Assembly (NCBI RefSeq): GCF_036345915.1
Contig: NZ_CP107785.1
Location: 8,742,001 to 8,806,000, forward strand
DNA: 64,000 nucleotides
Direction: 5' to 3'
Origin: Nocardia sp. NBC_00565
Lineage (GTDB): Bacteria; Actinomycetota; Actinomycetes; Mycobacteriales; Mycobacteriaceae
In this document: positions 48,901 through 52,222 of the stretch, piece after piece
Layout of the letters: each line of letters begins with the position of its first letter
Numbering within the stretch: position 1 is the stretch's first letter
Position numbers and translations under genes: made by a program
Notes under the pieces: model-generated
Database searches by the model: none
What the model saw: only the letters and a program-made list of their open reading frames with translations
Told to the model about the DNA's origin: nothing

Positions 48901-49657
48901 GGGGGTTCCACCCACAGACCAATCGCCACCGTCACTCTCAGGGCCTCCGTCGAACCCGCCCGGCACCGCCGTACCTCCGTCGGCGATTCCACCAGGCAAT
49001 CAAGAGATGCCACCGGCAGTGCCTGGCCACCCGGTGCCTCCAGATCCGTGGAACCCACCCGGCGCGACCACACCTCCGTCGCCACCCGGCCAGCTTGCTG
49101 CACCGCTGTCTCCCGGATGGCCGGATTCGACGCAAACCTCACCAACTGCGACCCAGCACCCGTCGACAACCCCGCCGATGATGCCCCCGCCACCTGCCGC
49201 ACCACCGGCCGATCGAAATCAGCCGACCACCAACGTCTCTCGACGTCGTGGTGTCCAAAAAGGCGACGGTGCAAGTCTTTTCGTGCAGCCGTTTTCCGGG
49301 TTCGGTGTCCCGGCGAATTTCGATCCGGCGACCGGTGCGCTGCGGGCGATCGGCGGCGGGATCGGTCCGCAGGGTGGGGTGTACGGCGATTTGGGTGAGG
49401 TGCCCGTGGTGTTCTATCGCGATGTCGCCGGACTCGCGCTGCGTGTCGGTGATTACACGATCAATCTCGATGCCCCGCTCGTCGCCATCGAATGGGAGCC
49501 GATCGAGCAGCGGCAGACACTGTTCACCGTGACTGCCTCCGGCGAGGTCGTCTGCCAGCTGCGATACCGATCGCTACCACCGGAACTCGACCTCGGCCGG
49601 CTGATCGCCGACGTCTGCGCCGCCCCGGCCCGCCGCACCCAGATCTTCACCCGCTGA
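26957..49657 (+). CDS. giant multidomain type VII polymorphic effector, 7,566 residues (module A)
   Basis: One uninterrupted 22.7-kb frame. The order, by residue, is: a WXG-like N-terminus with DGMWGVADDW near residue 25 and hydrophobic helices (about 107-155); a low-complexity linker (about 350-1,240); a papain-like domain (Cys1255, His1337, Asp1352); repeated metallopeptidase-like modules (about 1,400-3,230); a PI3/4-kinase-like domain (about 2,046-2,260); several copies of a Rossmann-like module; a HELGH domain (about 5,130-5,390); a helical WDxNRP domain near 6,380; a Pro-rich neck (about 7,050-7,270); and a C-terminal domain of about 130 residues. The ATG at 26957 follows AGGGGTGAGCGCGG. 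It probably acts outside the cell after ESX-type export and is matched by a downstream immunity candidate. The functions of most domains are unknown. Confidence 0.93.
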   Translation: MAELPGYLKWLEWVAGSDWPAGDPDGMWGVADDWRAAAAGLRDILPDIRDAKTASLKAYQDGDGIEKILENFDSYIEGPQSLENLAKDFEKLAESATGVGTEIEYGQLMLITSLALLAAEIAIAWIFPPTAPAEEALAIAGTRVAIRIIAKRIMDKIVDIVAKFLGRRLANFLIRHIAIDTALGTVQDWGIQQYQVSSGHRKEVNWEQVAITAVSSAAGAGVASPLGERLGKKLAEAEMRAWLRGLITGTTAGTVGALAGFGGSVATQFGITWAKGGEQGGWDKAVDGLKKTEFDLRMLTAGATNGAMSGANRALAEQFYQSRHPEWYRPTGSPVDPDSLTRIGFRPDADPVGAGDGGTNGAHAGDGSGTGRVGEGAPNAGHTGESANGRAGDGTADGAAGDGSTAHVSDDGSGTAGVDGANSHGAGDDSAHAHGAADGVSKAGAADDGSAVRAGDDGSAVRAGDDGLAVRAGDDGLAVRAGDDGSAVRAGDDGSAARVGDDGSATRVGDDGSAARAGDGGSVHAQNAGDGTTNGHASADGVVRSAGESDHTAVPTNSTADEPNGGSGERAASVDHTGTASSETNQSGPARADAGTRAELPPAGAHPTATADGSHVSSNNSAVPGAAAASSPAQTGAVPPHTGTSPAHSSADARSGAPTSTPRTSAAEIRPQPSSADAQRGEPARPQSSPESRTGEPRSTPTSSTDARAATDSRAATDSRAATDSRTGADRFRPTIGDSSEARADASRASTESRAGAAESAPHLIGAEPIAAPRAEAAPIRPETHADTSATTRTDTETGDHPDTDPRVRSDDEGALRPDGESALRPEGESPMRTKGQPPVRSDGADAGRPDGEGAPRRDRESAVRPEGESSTRAEGEPAVRSDGAAPVRPDSERVLRPEADGAVHPESEGAVRPQDESPVRPDGERGVRPDGESVGRPENDNAVRRDDAGPVRPDGAVRPDSERGLRPESEGAVRSEGESPVRSDGERGVRPGGEGVGRPDNDSAVRHEGESPVRVDGERAVRPGGEGAVGHEGESRVRFGGERALRAEREGAVRSEGESLVRSDGERGVRPEGESVVRSDGESPVRSDGERAVRAEGDGGRRVDGDSVVRPEGDTVARPDDDGSVRVDGEGPGRPESSGEQRATDSTAGEHGPAHRTEGADAAESSETHRADSAGPGQSRRSEEIEARRAAARDRAESIDPAVAFVPIAGPESAHRTGEVSADRNAARESADAAHRQRRDDAPLRIPERNRGRCAELSLRLIKALTGSSSIRLPERVIGLDGMTAAEVQDAAGGQLRGYDGHGEIARLLLSMPEGSSALVVDEYNAPVDNYQVGAHAYVLVHESGGIVVRDPGAGRVEGFPPTVPREVRGTYAITFDAAGNPLHPLGAEPGGQHSTDPAVRIGRSLDAQPDQVRDLLRQTETGREIMAGFDNGPVRDRYESGAEDGRVGAFRRRELTAIAYTSGNDHVQQALTLAHESLHAERFVEGRTGDVRSMSREEYVRTMVDEEAAATGRRFQLAQEFRDLGHDIKVHPLEQTYTDARDRAAAELAATDSTLRPAEIRQAAHEVGVDALRQQLAAHEWGNGKNYTDFYGSVWDRAHMAVPEGASLTRMHELDSPEQIAEMRAAAIEREAALRHLGEISEEVTRRAAALDFDPTLAREPMQRQITDRLQRITNELAGPDVPRQRRAQLRTEAHELRRLADLADQRQHAQATYDHRADQLASTAFAEVLGEHLREHPDARMLNEHIVHIPGESDRLIIASGTDDHLRVLAEARLTPEIRDLLVRPDIVREHLNVDTDQIGRIQVEAIDEPAPRQFDRAADLTPLDRAGEAARERIARIREQLVDTEIGRWADEVLTRHDVEIVHESGADDRYYPSRRVLALDVGASDAAQMAALVHGAIHVELAHVRETPGGAHERMRLPREDYVARMLDEETRAHALEIIAAKQLRAAGHDLAETPLERTYTDAYDAARAHAHDEHPETPAAELDRIANQAGLDAIRPEVTAHRLEHSAETHAEFYGNAWDDAHGIRSFDDIVRAAIDSGERSVTVLSRGSTVDSARKVELVRFNNGTELIRKTVMNPRHAVAERLASLLGRTIGANVPEVFHAKANVVYMEKIAGHVAAERHPQFVDVHELGYADTVAGRALGLLDTLIRIPDRDAQGWMIGPQREVLGIDHSRGFEESAAARDALSPFAEHFLRRNGDTVEFIDHHLPRAVVDAITERVAALRPEFEQHGRAAWHDTVMSRLAEIRAHASELRPVHGADDIALRPEEPSRHEADIDDRPNAYTNRYGGDNQHGIHGRVDADGVLRATVRVGDGTPTGREMFRDMMRVLGHRVTEIRAEWNADDRVRDNLDTFNAGMQDLYLTPEEAARDTFTGKLAVELGFTEVTFDHDAMRGRPGEYEKVVAHFSRPETPESVQRPATPGDNSDSPEFGPAANEPTGAWQSRPRDLTGGPVWEVLGRTDVGREAADTLRAAGAGVRFGAASESGARDTFNGRTMDVSVDTHDRGQREQAEALVRAAVLADAVLSGRVPVDPAGIRATDRSDYVAAQLRTEAEALGRQAEFGRELRAAGYPESTPIHDLADSAYTRELHTQYLDAYAAAVRSADPALGTEELRRIGREAGIEALLSGEMFDSPMYPSDGASLRDIHSGTWDAHQHPDGIPEHEPSAPAQARELRRLVREHAALTRELRAAESDWERAVRRLGSFDPDTSRADRDLLERGREAVAENKIRRYGADTSRTDQLRALSEATRRHAQVEAQRNRLVDEIAARVGRDVLDAEVRAGDGNWLHDRVAVLPGEPLRVLVVDARGDHGAISRAAGDRGSDLHRAVRYGEAVAERLRVSVDDSGAVRVRRESVDLRAAWVEDGPAAVRRAAAEGVVAPRPPDEPAGAPTHLDESMADVTQAALGRLERVLRGNDLGQWAAEVLARHEVQIRFGLDVDSDGTPHRDAGYDPATNTVLLGLEETPVQHAAAAIRAAYLAEQLGAPHGALERFTLGRDEYVDVMLDREAMAHARAFEFDRWRQFGAESSPAPKTPLSEVYKDAFEQAQQQGERAYRANRALTDTMINAAAHQAAAREVRNRLLELGPRVDGGDLAAFYRAQWDSAHGITPEHGEAPPARRTDSEAIRDQRARQYAAEIESLRLLRDSGRFVPVGPAERAYADAYDRAYQRAERAAARSTDSTAIRPERAGYEAGREALRKYLDKTGLDEAEVAFDVARHADDNVDTYRPWDTDASTPEAGRPADTDAPTRQLTDNEAADLVRRALDHELTEDPGGTRLTDRVAEFPGDKPVGRGRLVVVAPEGQHIDALRELAAARPEYATVLWDGTQRIEYLQVGPGSDGLHEVRSIPDQVAEGPYRRPSEFEAAAEMLAHYLRFRAAGQTALGFDAWVRQLGPDAFNTRENASPALEGRLRPDFIARGYAMAEADPSMTESHPAEVARRLMTRQIPMPVAADTTGEVRARNWPQFTQVAVNTRTWGFPITLQSDGNGGWRVAPPGGDGRDADVLGRQFHGMSDTDSARLADRISKILLDGSADLNEHAPKGLLRRITDRLPFGSRSDQGDSGSRPIDRPRSADDSFDAPEFPPAHPDEGAQHREAEQRRQDVLDRLAAENAAAVRERDEARAAGDPERIAAAEARVARLDEAMAVALQRAVLLRADAIPVTDRVGVVPGEPARIFVIGWGDGDPVRVLDAAAAEHPRLAELRAAPGTVVRELRIGAQGETRVLRIDSEAAQRDSTRSGEEQARPGAQIERRPGAEVEHRPVAEAGGGGKKPPSEPPVPVGSPDDPARNADSDNGAGDPDGPRRVVIDANGDEVSLRLTPEGENHWRVEAPEKGGPPARPADSAAAQRKSPLRRAWERIREKLRVRGYVGDYPKYPSGSGEDRKGQTALKDAVEHAPELFEHHPTQPTPHPPQTSAHEVVARPAPESSGEALNMARIAKEGWTAWRNREHLPILNKLSGRIRDVAGDFVVPRTPDGEEYRFWVSDADPDLVRQTVTELLEVEAIAPEEAKAVLEEALAVADPQQRQRIIDDLENFGLISYGEASALEAEPPPAQPDPGAELDGPPPHDESVTDAAHRLGFDLPDESPETIHRVLAEQEFRAMREAAAIAGLAEASDRFNEEVNRPYVPDDLAGSGPELDGRRSPAGELEDPDARARLDEDDEYYFDEDDEAGHEPTTRWGVQDAEGRPVPLADRVSIFDDNPMGRFLKELISAFDGHPGLQNYTPVGNGSDPLREWGDIGSGQELGRDQGPRVFFEHALRRDQLRDEVSTWAQMFGLDLNDVNTRNLDATLRRLWAEHDARVARVAEFAAAAEPHLHAEPQEPVGEVHGDQVARVPVGDGGPDRLVVIDGPLNRADALARALADDPALAEALNRGEVELDYRAAREDRLGQIHLDPVETPEVYHHRETIDGRELVVTMVRDNDGHWRAVQAPVDAPTVHESADAAAPPRTRLEVVRELVDVARELGLGPEALHPDRVAQTIAELQLANALRAGQVEALADFARTMDQISNFNDIGDARGQLAHRLDIPEAELTPERTAEALTDESWRNARREQQFKDLADYAKALREVDLDAVNAARDRLATRLGLENSEPLQPPKVKVADDGQIIRSLDANGLDPAKLRKVIAGLEGDGKHDQVAGALTEYLRALIDIDPYSDVPRGDLSADPRAAGEPPIHELGAVRALREIIAEAMQSGNPLDLGRVLAEHPGRDGNYPPGQESSNRHGRPEPSRDWARLVGVDIAGADDATFRKVYEAYRDGKIEKHEGLNPAELTAEIGRIRAEIRARAEQIRALAALYDEYSSAPAELTPGGSEPRTGGPPESGGSDDGGSAGAPLMSDGFGGAPQLGGSDDGVPTTTPPPPSGSEYEAGGSPKLGDPHDDGSATPRPPGDADPVAGQPPKPGGPDDGAPRTPASEAPASQPDSSERPDTRSEWKRRMDAEQDEWNARMHAELDEWVARMRGEEVPPSNSTDPRSRIDEGLRRESAAAEEGFRRRDEESEAEHQEVMDHLDELARRLEEGPGEPEPREDAVPEGEAKHAELMDHLDEVGRRLAELRQSDEGSEEDGPESAAPPSGSPHDPSDSPASGAKPIPVSDEGDGPRPRDPNMAGGAEKSPPDAPEHPLQAESRPIADEWSKRSPRQVAKILARRHSIEVEGFRRKGIDPEVVREIARAVDEMLTKHPEMKLAGIRIEPRDSSHPEGGVAYTSTSPRVGADAPLAERLRQVTPSIIFLEESARGQSWGHDRDTLESKTSRDGTRIIGPDRPVYGVMVHELGHVLDYAGQGRAQQRALDALRDHYLATRPDPTQADFRAWVDQLTRYSFDGDNLDPGEALSDAFREVERYGDNASEPAQVLYRLLVEEARAGASSAVKYVNRALPVPVELWPVGSDVEQHQHNSQQPLAPAPAHPDQPAPGDHAANPRTDDEPVSQHTPDSPEPQPIPPRPTEPAPGARPETATPHSDAEPVPEAGGGSKKPPTEPPTPPSSDPDEPPPSGQNEPVAAEPNAPLATDPIEPEAASRNEHDEAVRAHADAVARRDALAAQVRELADRLPAQEDPDAWAPRRIRATLAEFAGRRLISDADRAVIGELARLAPEFVRVDAEVGELAARIGLVDEYDRLLQERQDLVREREFVRAKANERAANMGLDDSTEWVRRDPDSRDEAIQGLHTRARTDVVEVEGGLEEANRQVRSPVEGEEQGRREAALRKLIAATEDFESLDDQIRRIDQRLSELEDQGVARHRPPSEEGAAEIDRMARERAEELRQIKPRRGMRDDLAVRLGVVDESGHPDEAALQPDRLPDTIAELRDQAAETTLYEDEHRARMREIDALADAADDVNQAHNRIGRLQDEMAGAAGVWRQQVEAEGGRMVTDRVGIVEGERPRILVFGPRSDPASPRADHDRALADALRRDPAVAQAMVRPETRVEYRQVLADREGNTRTVHLPPPQIRRLSTGWHNGRRIDMTSWIDAEGVVHHVDPTRPDWVGNRDGGTVPKKFTPKDPPDGVSGWAMEDVVNDITLPTDHVPPGEVPESTLPVHMPQAPSRYDTSGVPPGMGVFEQHWGGDAYNITRLILMAAQTPQHPAVKAWIQRHPEIGEWVRARPWLQKIPPFGTVFRNYDWFAGPERNIQPMHRSWDPAEHGNPADRVEISEGLQHEWDRDAANWRRVQDWADAEYDRFLADDSDVDRIVDGLDAHRRAQQAAAAREVIGAVQDRLVTSDRGIDPTRDIDAQLRRIQDGIDRVAADVADRFVVDDPVAVRDTINDVRELLHAGADPDAIAAILAQHMRHDVPDFTRAEIAQIKNHLMVDEHLVRDYTDPNGAYVRRPMGRLADVAEAWHRLMAGEPLPADLVLLQDARAESDFLRANPGATWRAANTHAIGLGFHWDANRPPRTDWRAGIPYAVDILAPDPAWSPPTEGGGPELPPPPGVPPPPDTPGSGGGERRPVPNSEAETPRGTELPESDRSGAESELHPEGDAPGRVPDAAARQAEIERIADEWAKAFVAREEAHAALDEAVSDSSPERADEQRAAVQRLDDADAELTRLNEELSRAVAVDIAHSAAAHDDSTPPRGDRDESARQADSAITPETSGDGVQDPPTPRPADESSDPLQRIEETRQEAGLDEQRRIDALHDEALRENGRRQENASEALDEPEPPVRQDKSQQADEPVMDSGVARDDSMIESSDRPSEQNGGEPGDVRVRPLDAPEEEHRPPVFGAGDDGGTQDPPQAPPSPAQPEPSAPGSRGWPQDGPSWTHEPVTPELRNALPGSAARIAETTAARQATEPGIAEGARRLGLNPDGLSAHEIQLRVNDLVDAAEARVAALRDREGIPSAEMVQYFADLRAAERDAAAVRDAAGAYQDQLRRYIEAVTDETVARQRAAVLAARDVLAGEQFHMVAEGVGIGPDGRRVLVASPSSAPEQVMSAEVRRQLADQGVQVDYRHVVVDESGVITVTPIRPPDEGGAPVRPSDPPETPGSGSVPPEGRGLGSVPPEGSGSASVPPEGRTSSVDSEPRSQLPGSMLRSHIPHPPRQYDEYELPDPPTRSPFDPTWPLPNHPPEPQPPHPPKPPHPPKPPKPPHPPKPPVPPKPVPPKPPPVPPIPPKPVPPKPPLPPKPPVPPKPPVPPTPPVPPRPPVPPVPPVPPVPPEVPHPPIPPYPPSPPVLPSPPEVPYPPSPPVLPSPPEVPYPPSPPVLPSPPEVPHPPVPPVPPVPSISPTLPELPHLPTPPVQPTYPTPPVTPDPPTFPPHDPSTPPSPHDPAHLPQTPKPFAPVRPVFPDPWNPGTAIPPSAVPPADQPMPPSAPGHPEPPNPPGAGTPPSGVPPTDQSPPSLSGPPSNPPGTAVPPSAIPPGNQEMPPAVPGHPVPPDPWNPPGATTPPSPPGQLAAPLSPGWPDSTQTSPTATQHPSTTPPMMPPPPAAPPADRNQPTTNVSRRRGVQKGDGASLFVQPFSGFGVPANFDPATGALRAIGGGIGPQGGVYGDLGEVPVVFYRDVAGLALRVGDYTINLDAPLVAIEWEPIEQRQTLFTVTASGEVVCQLRYRSLPPELDLGRLIADVCAAPARRTQIFTR
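28294..28509 (+). repeat. 27-bp (9-residue) coding tandem repeat in giant A
   Basis: Eight full copies plus one decayed copy of a 27-base unit encoding DDGSAVRAG. The copies differ mostly at synonymous or conservative positions, so the expansion is recent. It lies in the low-complexity linker and is likely to vary in copy number. Confidence 0.93.
29378..30370 (+). repeat. 24-bp (8-residue) charged coding repeat in giant A, about 41 copies
   Basis: An array of an octapeptide of the form VRPDGESP, with Asp/Glu and Arg alternating. It would make a long, highly charged, probably disordered or extended linker between the N-terminal region and the effector domains. Units near 29,880-30,230 are most alike. 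Confidence 0.9.
30707..31130 (+). other. giant A: papain-like Tox-PL/deamidase domain
   Basis: The triad Cys1255 (in RGRCAEL), His1337 (in VGAHAYVLVH) and Asp1352 (in IVVRDPGAG) has the spacing of the papain-fold toxin glutamine deamidase domain (Tox-PL). It would be active by deamidation or peptidase chemistry on a host or rival protein. Confidence 0.78.
31165..31770 (+). other. giant A: metallopeptidase-like module, copy 1 (intact)
   Basis: LAHESLHAE at His1477 has the full HExxH motif. The REEYVRTMVDEEAA segment that follows supplies a probable third ligand (Glu). The module ends near FYGSVWDRAHM. It resembles DUF6782-type putative metallopeptidases. Confidence 0.65.
32480..33050 (+). other. 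giant A: metallopeptidase-like module, copy 2 (Glu lost)
   Basis: HGAIHVE at His1899 keeps both His but has Gly where copy 1 has the catalytic Glu. The REDYVARMLDEE segment and the end FYGNAWDDAHG are well kept, so the fold should remain but not proteolysis. Confidence 0.65.
33090..33740 (+). other. giant A: PI3/PI4-kinase-like domain
   Basis: The likely ATP-binding Lys is Lys2077 (ELIRKTV). The catalytic-loop-like IPDRDAQGW (Asp2158) and the metal-binding-like GIDHSRGF (Asp2176) match the DRxxxN and IDxxxxF pattern of the bacterial PI3/PI4-kinase-like superfamily, with Gln-Gly in place of the usual Asn region. It could be a phosphotransferase or a pseudokinase. Confidence 0.5.
34320..34935 (+). 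other. giant A: metallopeptidase-like module, copy 3 (His pair lost)
   Basis: The frame VLGRTDVGREAADTLRAAG to IHSGTWDAH aligns with copies 1 and 2 end to end. The strand that held HExxH now reads VRAAVLADAVL. RSDYVAAQLRTEAE keeps the final Glu. Confidence 0.6.
35690..36290 (+). other. giant A: metallopeptidase-like module, copy 4 (His pair lost)
   Basis: Aligned from LRGNDLGQWAAEVLARHEV to YRAQWDSAHG. The HExxH position reads IRAAYLAEQ. RDEYVDVMLDREAMAHA is intact. A partial fifth copy, lacking the first half, follows at about 36330-36640. Confidence 0.6.
42343..43110 (+). other. giant A: HELGH zinc-metallopeptidase domain
   Basis: VMVHELGHVLDYAGQG places His5273, Glu5274 and His5277. The later GEALSDAFREVERYG stretch could give the third ligand. 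A hydrophobic VSVW-free N-terminal half (VVREIARAVDEMLTKHPEM) precedes it. It is unrelated to the repeated HESLH module. Confidence 0.65.
45000..46170 (+). other. giant A: helical WDxNRP module shared with giant B
   Basis: From the LILMAAQTPQHPAVKAWIQ region to GLGFHWDANRPPRTDW. Near its end AEAWHRLMAGEPLPADLVLLQDARAESDFL matches the corresponding part of giant B at about 61080-61260 (PELWNRLIDGKPLRADVIG and YDWDSNRPEL). Function unknown. Confidence 0.6.
48043..48760 (+). other. giant A: Pro-rich neck with a 45-bp repeat
   Basis: Runs of PPKP, PPVP and PPSP form a rigid extended neck before the C-terminal domain. A 45-base unit (15 residues beginning PYPPSPPVLP) occurs three times with identical bases at 48410-48544, a mark of very recent expansion. 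Confidence 0.9.
49270..49654 (+). other. giant A: C-terminal domain
   Basis: About 128 residues of predicted beta-rich fold (GVYGDLGEVPVVFYRDVAGLALRVGDYTINLDAPLVAIEW). In polymorphic toxins this is the place of the toxic domain, but I do not recognise a known toxin here. Confidence 0.5.
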
Positions 49658-49818
49658 CGTCGTGCGCCCAGTACCTTCAGGATCGGTTAAGCCGTCGGTT
49701 TTCGTGGAATGCGCGCCGAATCGCTGTGCCAGGATAGGAGCGGTAACAGCTCGGCACAGAGCGCTTGCTCGCCCACCGGTCGGTGGCGCGGTGCGCGGAT
49801 GAGGGAGATTGCGGCGAC

Positions 49819-51456
49819 GTGACCAGACCTGACGGTGATGCCTCCGACAACCAGGCGAACGAGGAGCCGACTCCGCAGCACGAGCGGTCCGGCGCGGCCG
49901 TACCCGACGCGTCCGGCGACGCGCAGTTCATGGCCGAGTTCATGAAGGCCTTCGAAGCCAACGATGGCGATCCGGCCGAGCACCCTGGCGATCCCGCTGA
50001 GGCCGAGGACGACGACGCCCCCGACATCGGCTTCACCCTCGACCAGCAACCACCCCTCGATGTCGCGGAACAGGCCAAACAACTCATCCACCGAATCGCC
50101 CGCGCACTCGCCGCGGGCGGCCCGTCGGGCTGGCGTCGTCTCGAGGCCGTCTTCGCCATGTCCACGACCGCCGAATCGGCGCTGGTGACCTTCGCCGATG
50201 ACGAACAGCGCGAGGCGCGGGTGCAACCCGCCGATGACGTGGTCGGGTTGGTGCGCGAGCAGCGGCACCTGTCGGCCCAGTTCAGCGACGGCCCATGGTG
50301 GCGGCTGTTGATCACCTTGGCGAGCACCGGTGAAATCGAGGTCGACTACGACTACGGTGACGAGCCGTTCCCGGACGATCACCTGTTCCCGCCCGAGGTC
50401 TATCTCGCTGACCTGCAGGCGTATCCGCGGCATGCGTTGCCGGTGTGGCTGGCGGCCTATCTCGGCCATGGCGATCGACAATCGCGACCCGCGATGATCG
50501 CGGCCGCCCAGGCCCGGGCCGATCGGGAAGCGGGCGTGCGGCCGGTGCTGTCCGAACGAGATTTTCCGGCCTTCCCGGTGATGTCGGCTCGGTGGGCGGT
50601 CATCGCGGCCGCGTTCGTGGCGGCCGGATCGCAGTGGGGGCCGCGGGTGCTGCCCGCCCTCGGCTGGTTCGAAGGGGCGAAACGCAGCGGGTCCACGCTG
50701 TACGCCTTGCCCGGCGGTCGGGCCGTGCTGTCCGGCGGCGTGTGGAATGCGCCGGAACTCGACGCCGTCTACAACAACGGGGCACCGCTGCCGCGGCTGT
50801 ATGCGGGCGCACCGGGGTGGATCGCGAATCCGGTGCTGAATCCTCGTGCGGCCAGCGGGTTGCTGACGTTCTGCTACTGGTGGGAGGGTGGCCGCTGGTA
50901 TCGCGGCCACTCGCCGACCGCGGATCGGCTCAGCGAGGCGGTGCCCGGCATCTGGACCTCCGAAACGGTGGCCGGTGTGGTCGCGGGGTTGGTCGCCGAC
51001 GAGCCGACCGATGGGCAGCGGGCCGCGGTGGCCAATCTGGTGTCGGCCGCGGAAATCGGCGTGGTCACCCGCGATACGCTCGTCGAGGTCTTCGGCGACG
51101 ACGGCACCTTCGATATCGACAGCGCCCTCTATCAGCTCACCCTGGCCGGTGCGACGATCACCCTGCCGGAGCCGATCTCCCAAGAGACCGCGATCGCCCA
51201 GGTCCGGCAGTTCATCCTGGACCAGGACATGGACACCACCGGCTATCCGCTGGAGAATTTGCGCGCGGACCGGATCAGCGTCGGCTGGATGGTGTACGTG
51301 CCGACCGCACCCGGTGAGATCTCGATCGGCCGCGCGATCTTCTATGTCGCCGATGACGGTGTGCTGGAACAGTCTTCGTCATCGGTGGCGCCCTCGGTCT
51401 ATGCCGTCGAATTCGAGCAGCGCTTCCAGCAGCGCAACGGATCCGTCCAGGCCTGA
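49819..51456 (+). CDS. YezG-like (DUF600) immunity-protein candidate, module A
   Basis: A 545-residue acidic cytoplasmic protein. Residues about 90-215 contain the YezG-type pattern PWWRLLITLASTG, EVDYDYGDEPFP and LPVWLAAYL, which family knowledge links to immunity against polymorphic toxins. The middle third (WARWAVIAAAF to FCYWWEGGRWYRG) and a C-terminal 100 residues absent from the module B paralogue follow. GTG at 49819 has GAGGGAGA upstream; the ATG at 49765 is an alternative. It directly follows the giant gene and presumably protects the producer. Confidence 0.75.
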   Translation: MTRPDGDASDNQANEEPTPQHERSGAAVPDASGDAQFMAEFMKAFEANDGDPAEHPGDPAEAEDDDAPDIGFTLDQQPPLDVAEQAKQLIHRIARALAAGGPSGWRRLEAVFAMSTTAESALVTFADDEQREARVQPADDVVGLVREQRHLSAQFSDGPWWRLLITLASTGEIEVDYDYGDEPFPDDHLFPPEVYLADLQAYPRHALPVWLAAYLGHGDRQSRPAMIAAAQARADREAGVRPVLSERDFPAFPVMSARWAVIAAAFVAAGSQWGPRVLPALGWFEGAKRSGSTLYALPGGRAVLSGGVWNAPELDAVYNNGAPLPRLYAGAPGWIANPVLNPRAASGLLTFCYWWEGGRWYRGHSPTADRLSEAVPGIWTSETVAGVVAGLVADEPTDGQRAAVANLVSAAEIGVVTRDTLVEVFGDDGTFDIDSALYQLTLAGATITLPEPISQETAIAQVRQFILDQDMDTTGYPLENLRADRISVGWMVYVPTAPGEISIGRAIFYVADDGVLEQSSSSVAPSVYAVEFEQRFQQRNGSVQA

Positions 51457-51459
51457 CCG

Positions 51460-52131
51460 TTACGCACCATTGTCATCGGTGCTCCACCGATAGCCGAAGC
51501 CGCGAATGGTGGTGATCAGACCGGGCCGGTCGAGTTTCGAGCGCAGTCCCGCCATGTGCACATCCAGTGCGCGCGATACCGAGGGCGATGAGTCGCCCCA
51601 GATGCGGTCCATCAGCTCCTGCCGGCTGACGGCGGTGTCCGGTCGTTCCGCCAGGATCCGGACCAGCTGGAATTCCTTGTGGGTCAGCATGATCGGCACT
51701 CCGGCCACCTCGACCTGCCGAGCCATCAGATCCACGCGCACATCCTGGGATACGACCGCTTCCATCGGCGAGGTGTGGATCACCACGCGCCGACTGACCG
51801 TTTCGAGCCGCGCGACCAGCTCGGCGATGCGCGGCGGTTTCACCAGGTAGTCGTCCGCGCCGGAGCGCAGTGCGAACACGATGGTGCGTTCACCGGCACG
51901 GGCGGTCAGGATCAGCACGGGCACCGAGCTGACTTCACGCAGTTGCCGCAATACCTCCAACCCGTCCATATCCGGCAGTCCGAGATCGAGGATCACCGCG
52001 TCGTAGTCGCGGTGTGTGCGTAGTAGGTCCGCGCCGCGCCGCATGCGGTCGACGAGATAGCCGCGGGCGGTGAGCGCGGCCTGCAGCGCGTCACCCACCC
52101 CGTCATCGTCTTCCACCAGCACAAGCCGCAC
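51460..52131 (-). CDS. OmpR-family response regulator (orphan)
   Basis: A 223-residue regulator: a receiver domain with acidic pocket Glu7-Asp8-Asp9, phosphoacceptor Asp49 (VILDLGLPDMDG), switch Thr76 and Lys98. A winged-helix DNA-binding domain follows, with the recognition stretch SVSRALDVHMAGLRSKL and the final FGYRW. GTG at 52131 was chosen for the GAGG eight bases before it. No histidine kinase is adjacent, so its partner lies elsewhere. It is convergent with the immunity gene, three bases from its end. Confidence 0.9.
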   Translation of the reverse strand: MRLVLVEDDDGVGDALQAALTARGYLVDRMRRGADLLRTHRDYDAVILDLGLPDMDGLEVLRQLREVSSVPVLILTARAGERTIVFALRSGADDYLVKPPRIAELVARLETVSRRVVIHTSPMEAVVSQDVRVDLMARQVEVAGVPIMLTHKEFQLVRILAERPDTAVSRQELMDRIWGDSSPSVSRALDVHMAGLRSKLDRPGLITTIRGFGYRWSTDDNGA

Positions 52132-52222
52132 GCGCCGATCCTCGCAAAGCGAAGGTTCGGCGCGCAGGCGTTTGCGTATTGCCATAGTCAGCTGGGCGTT
52201 TCGAGCGACCTGTCGGTGGTTG

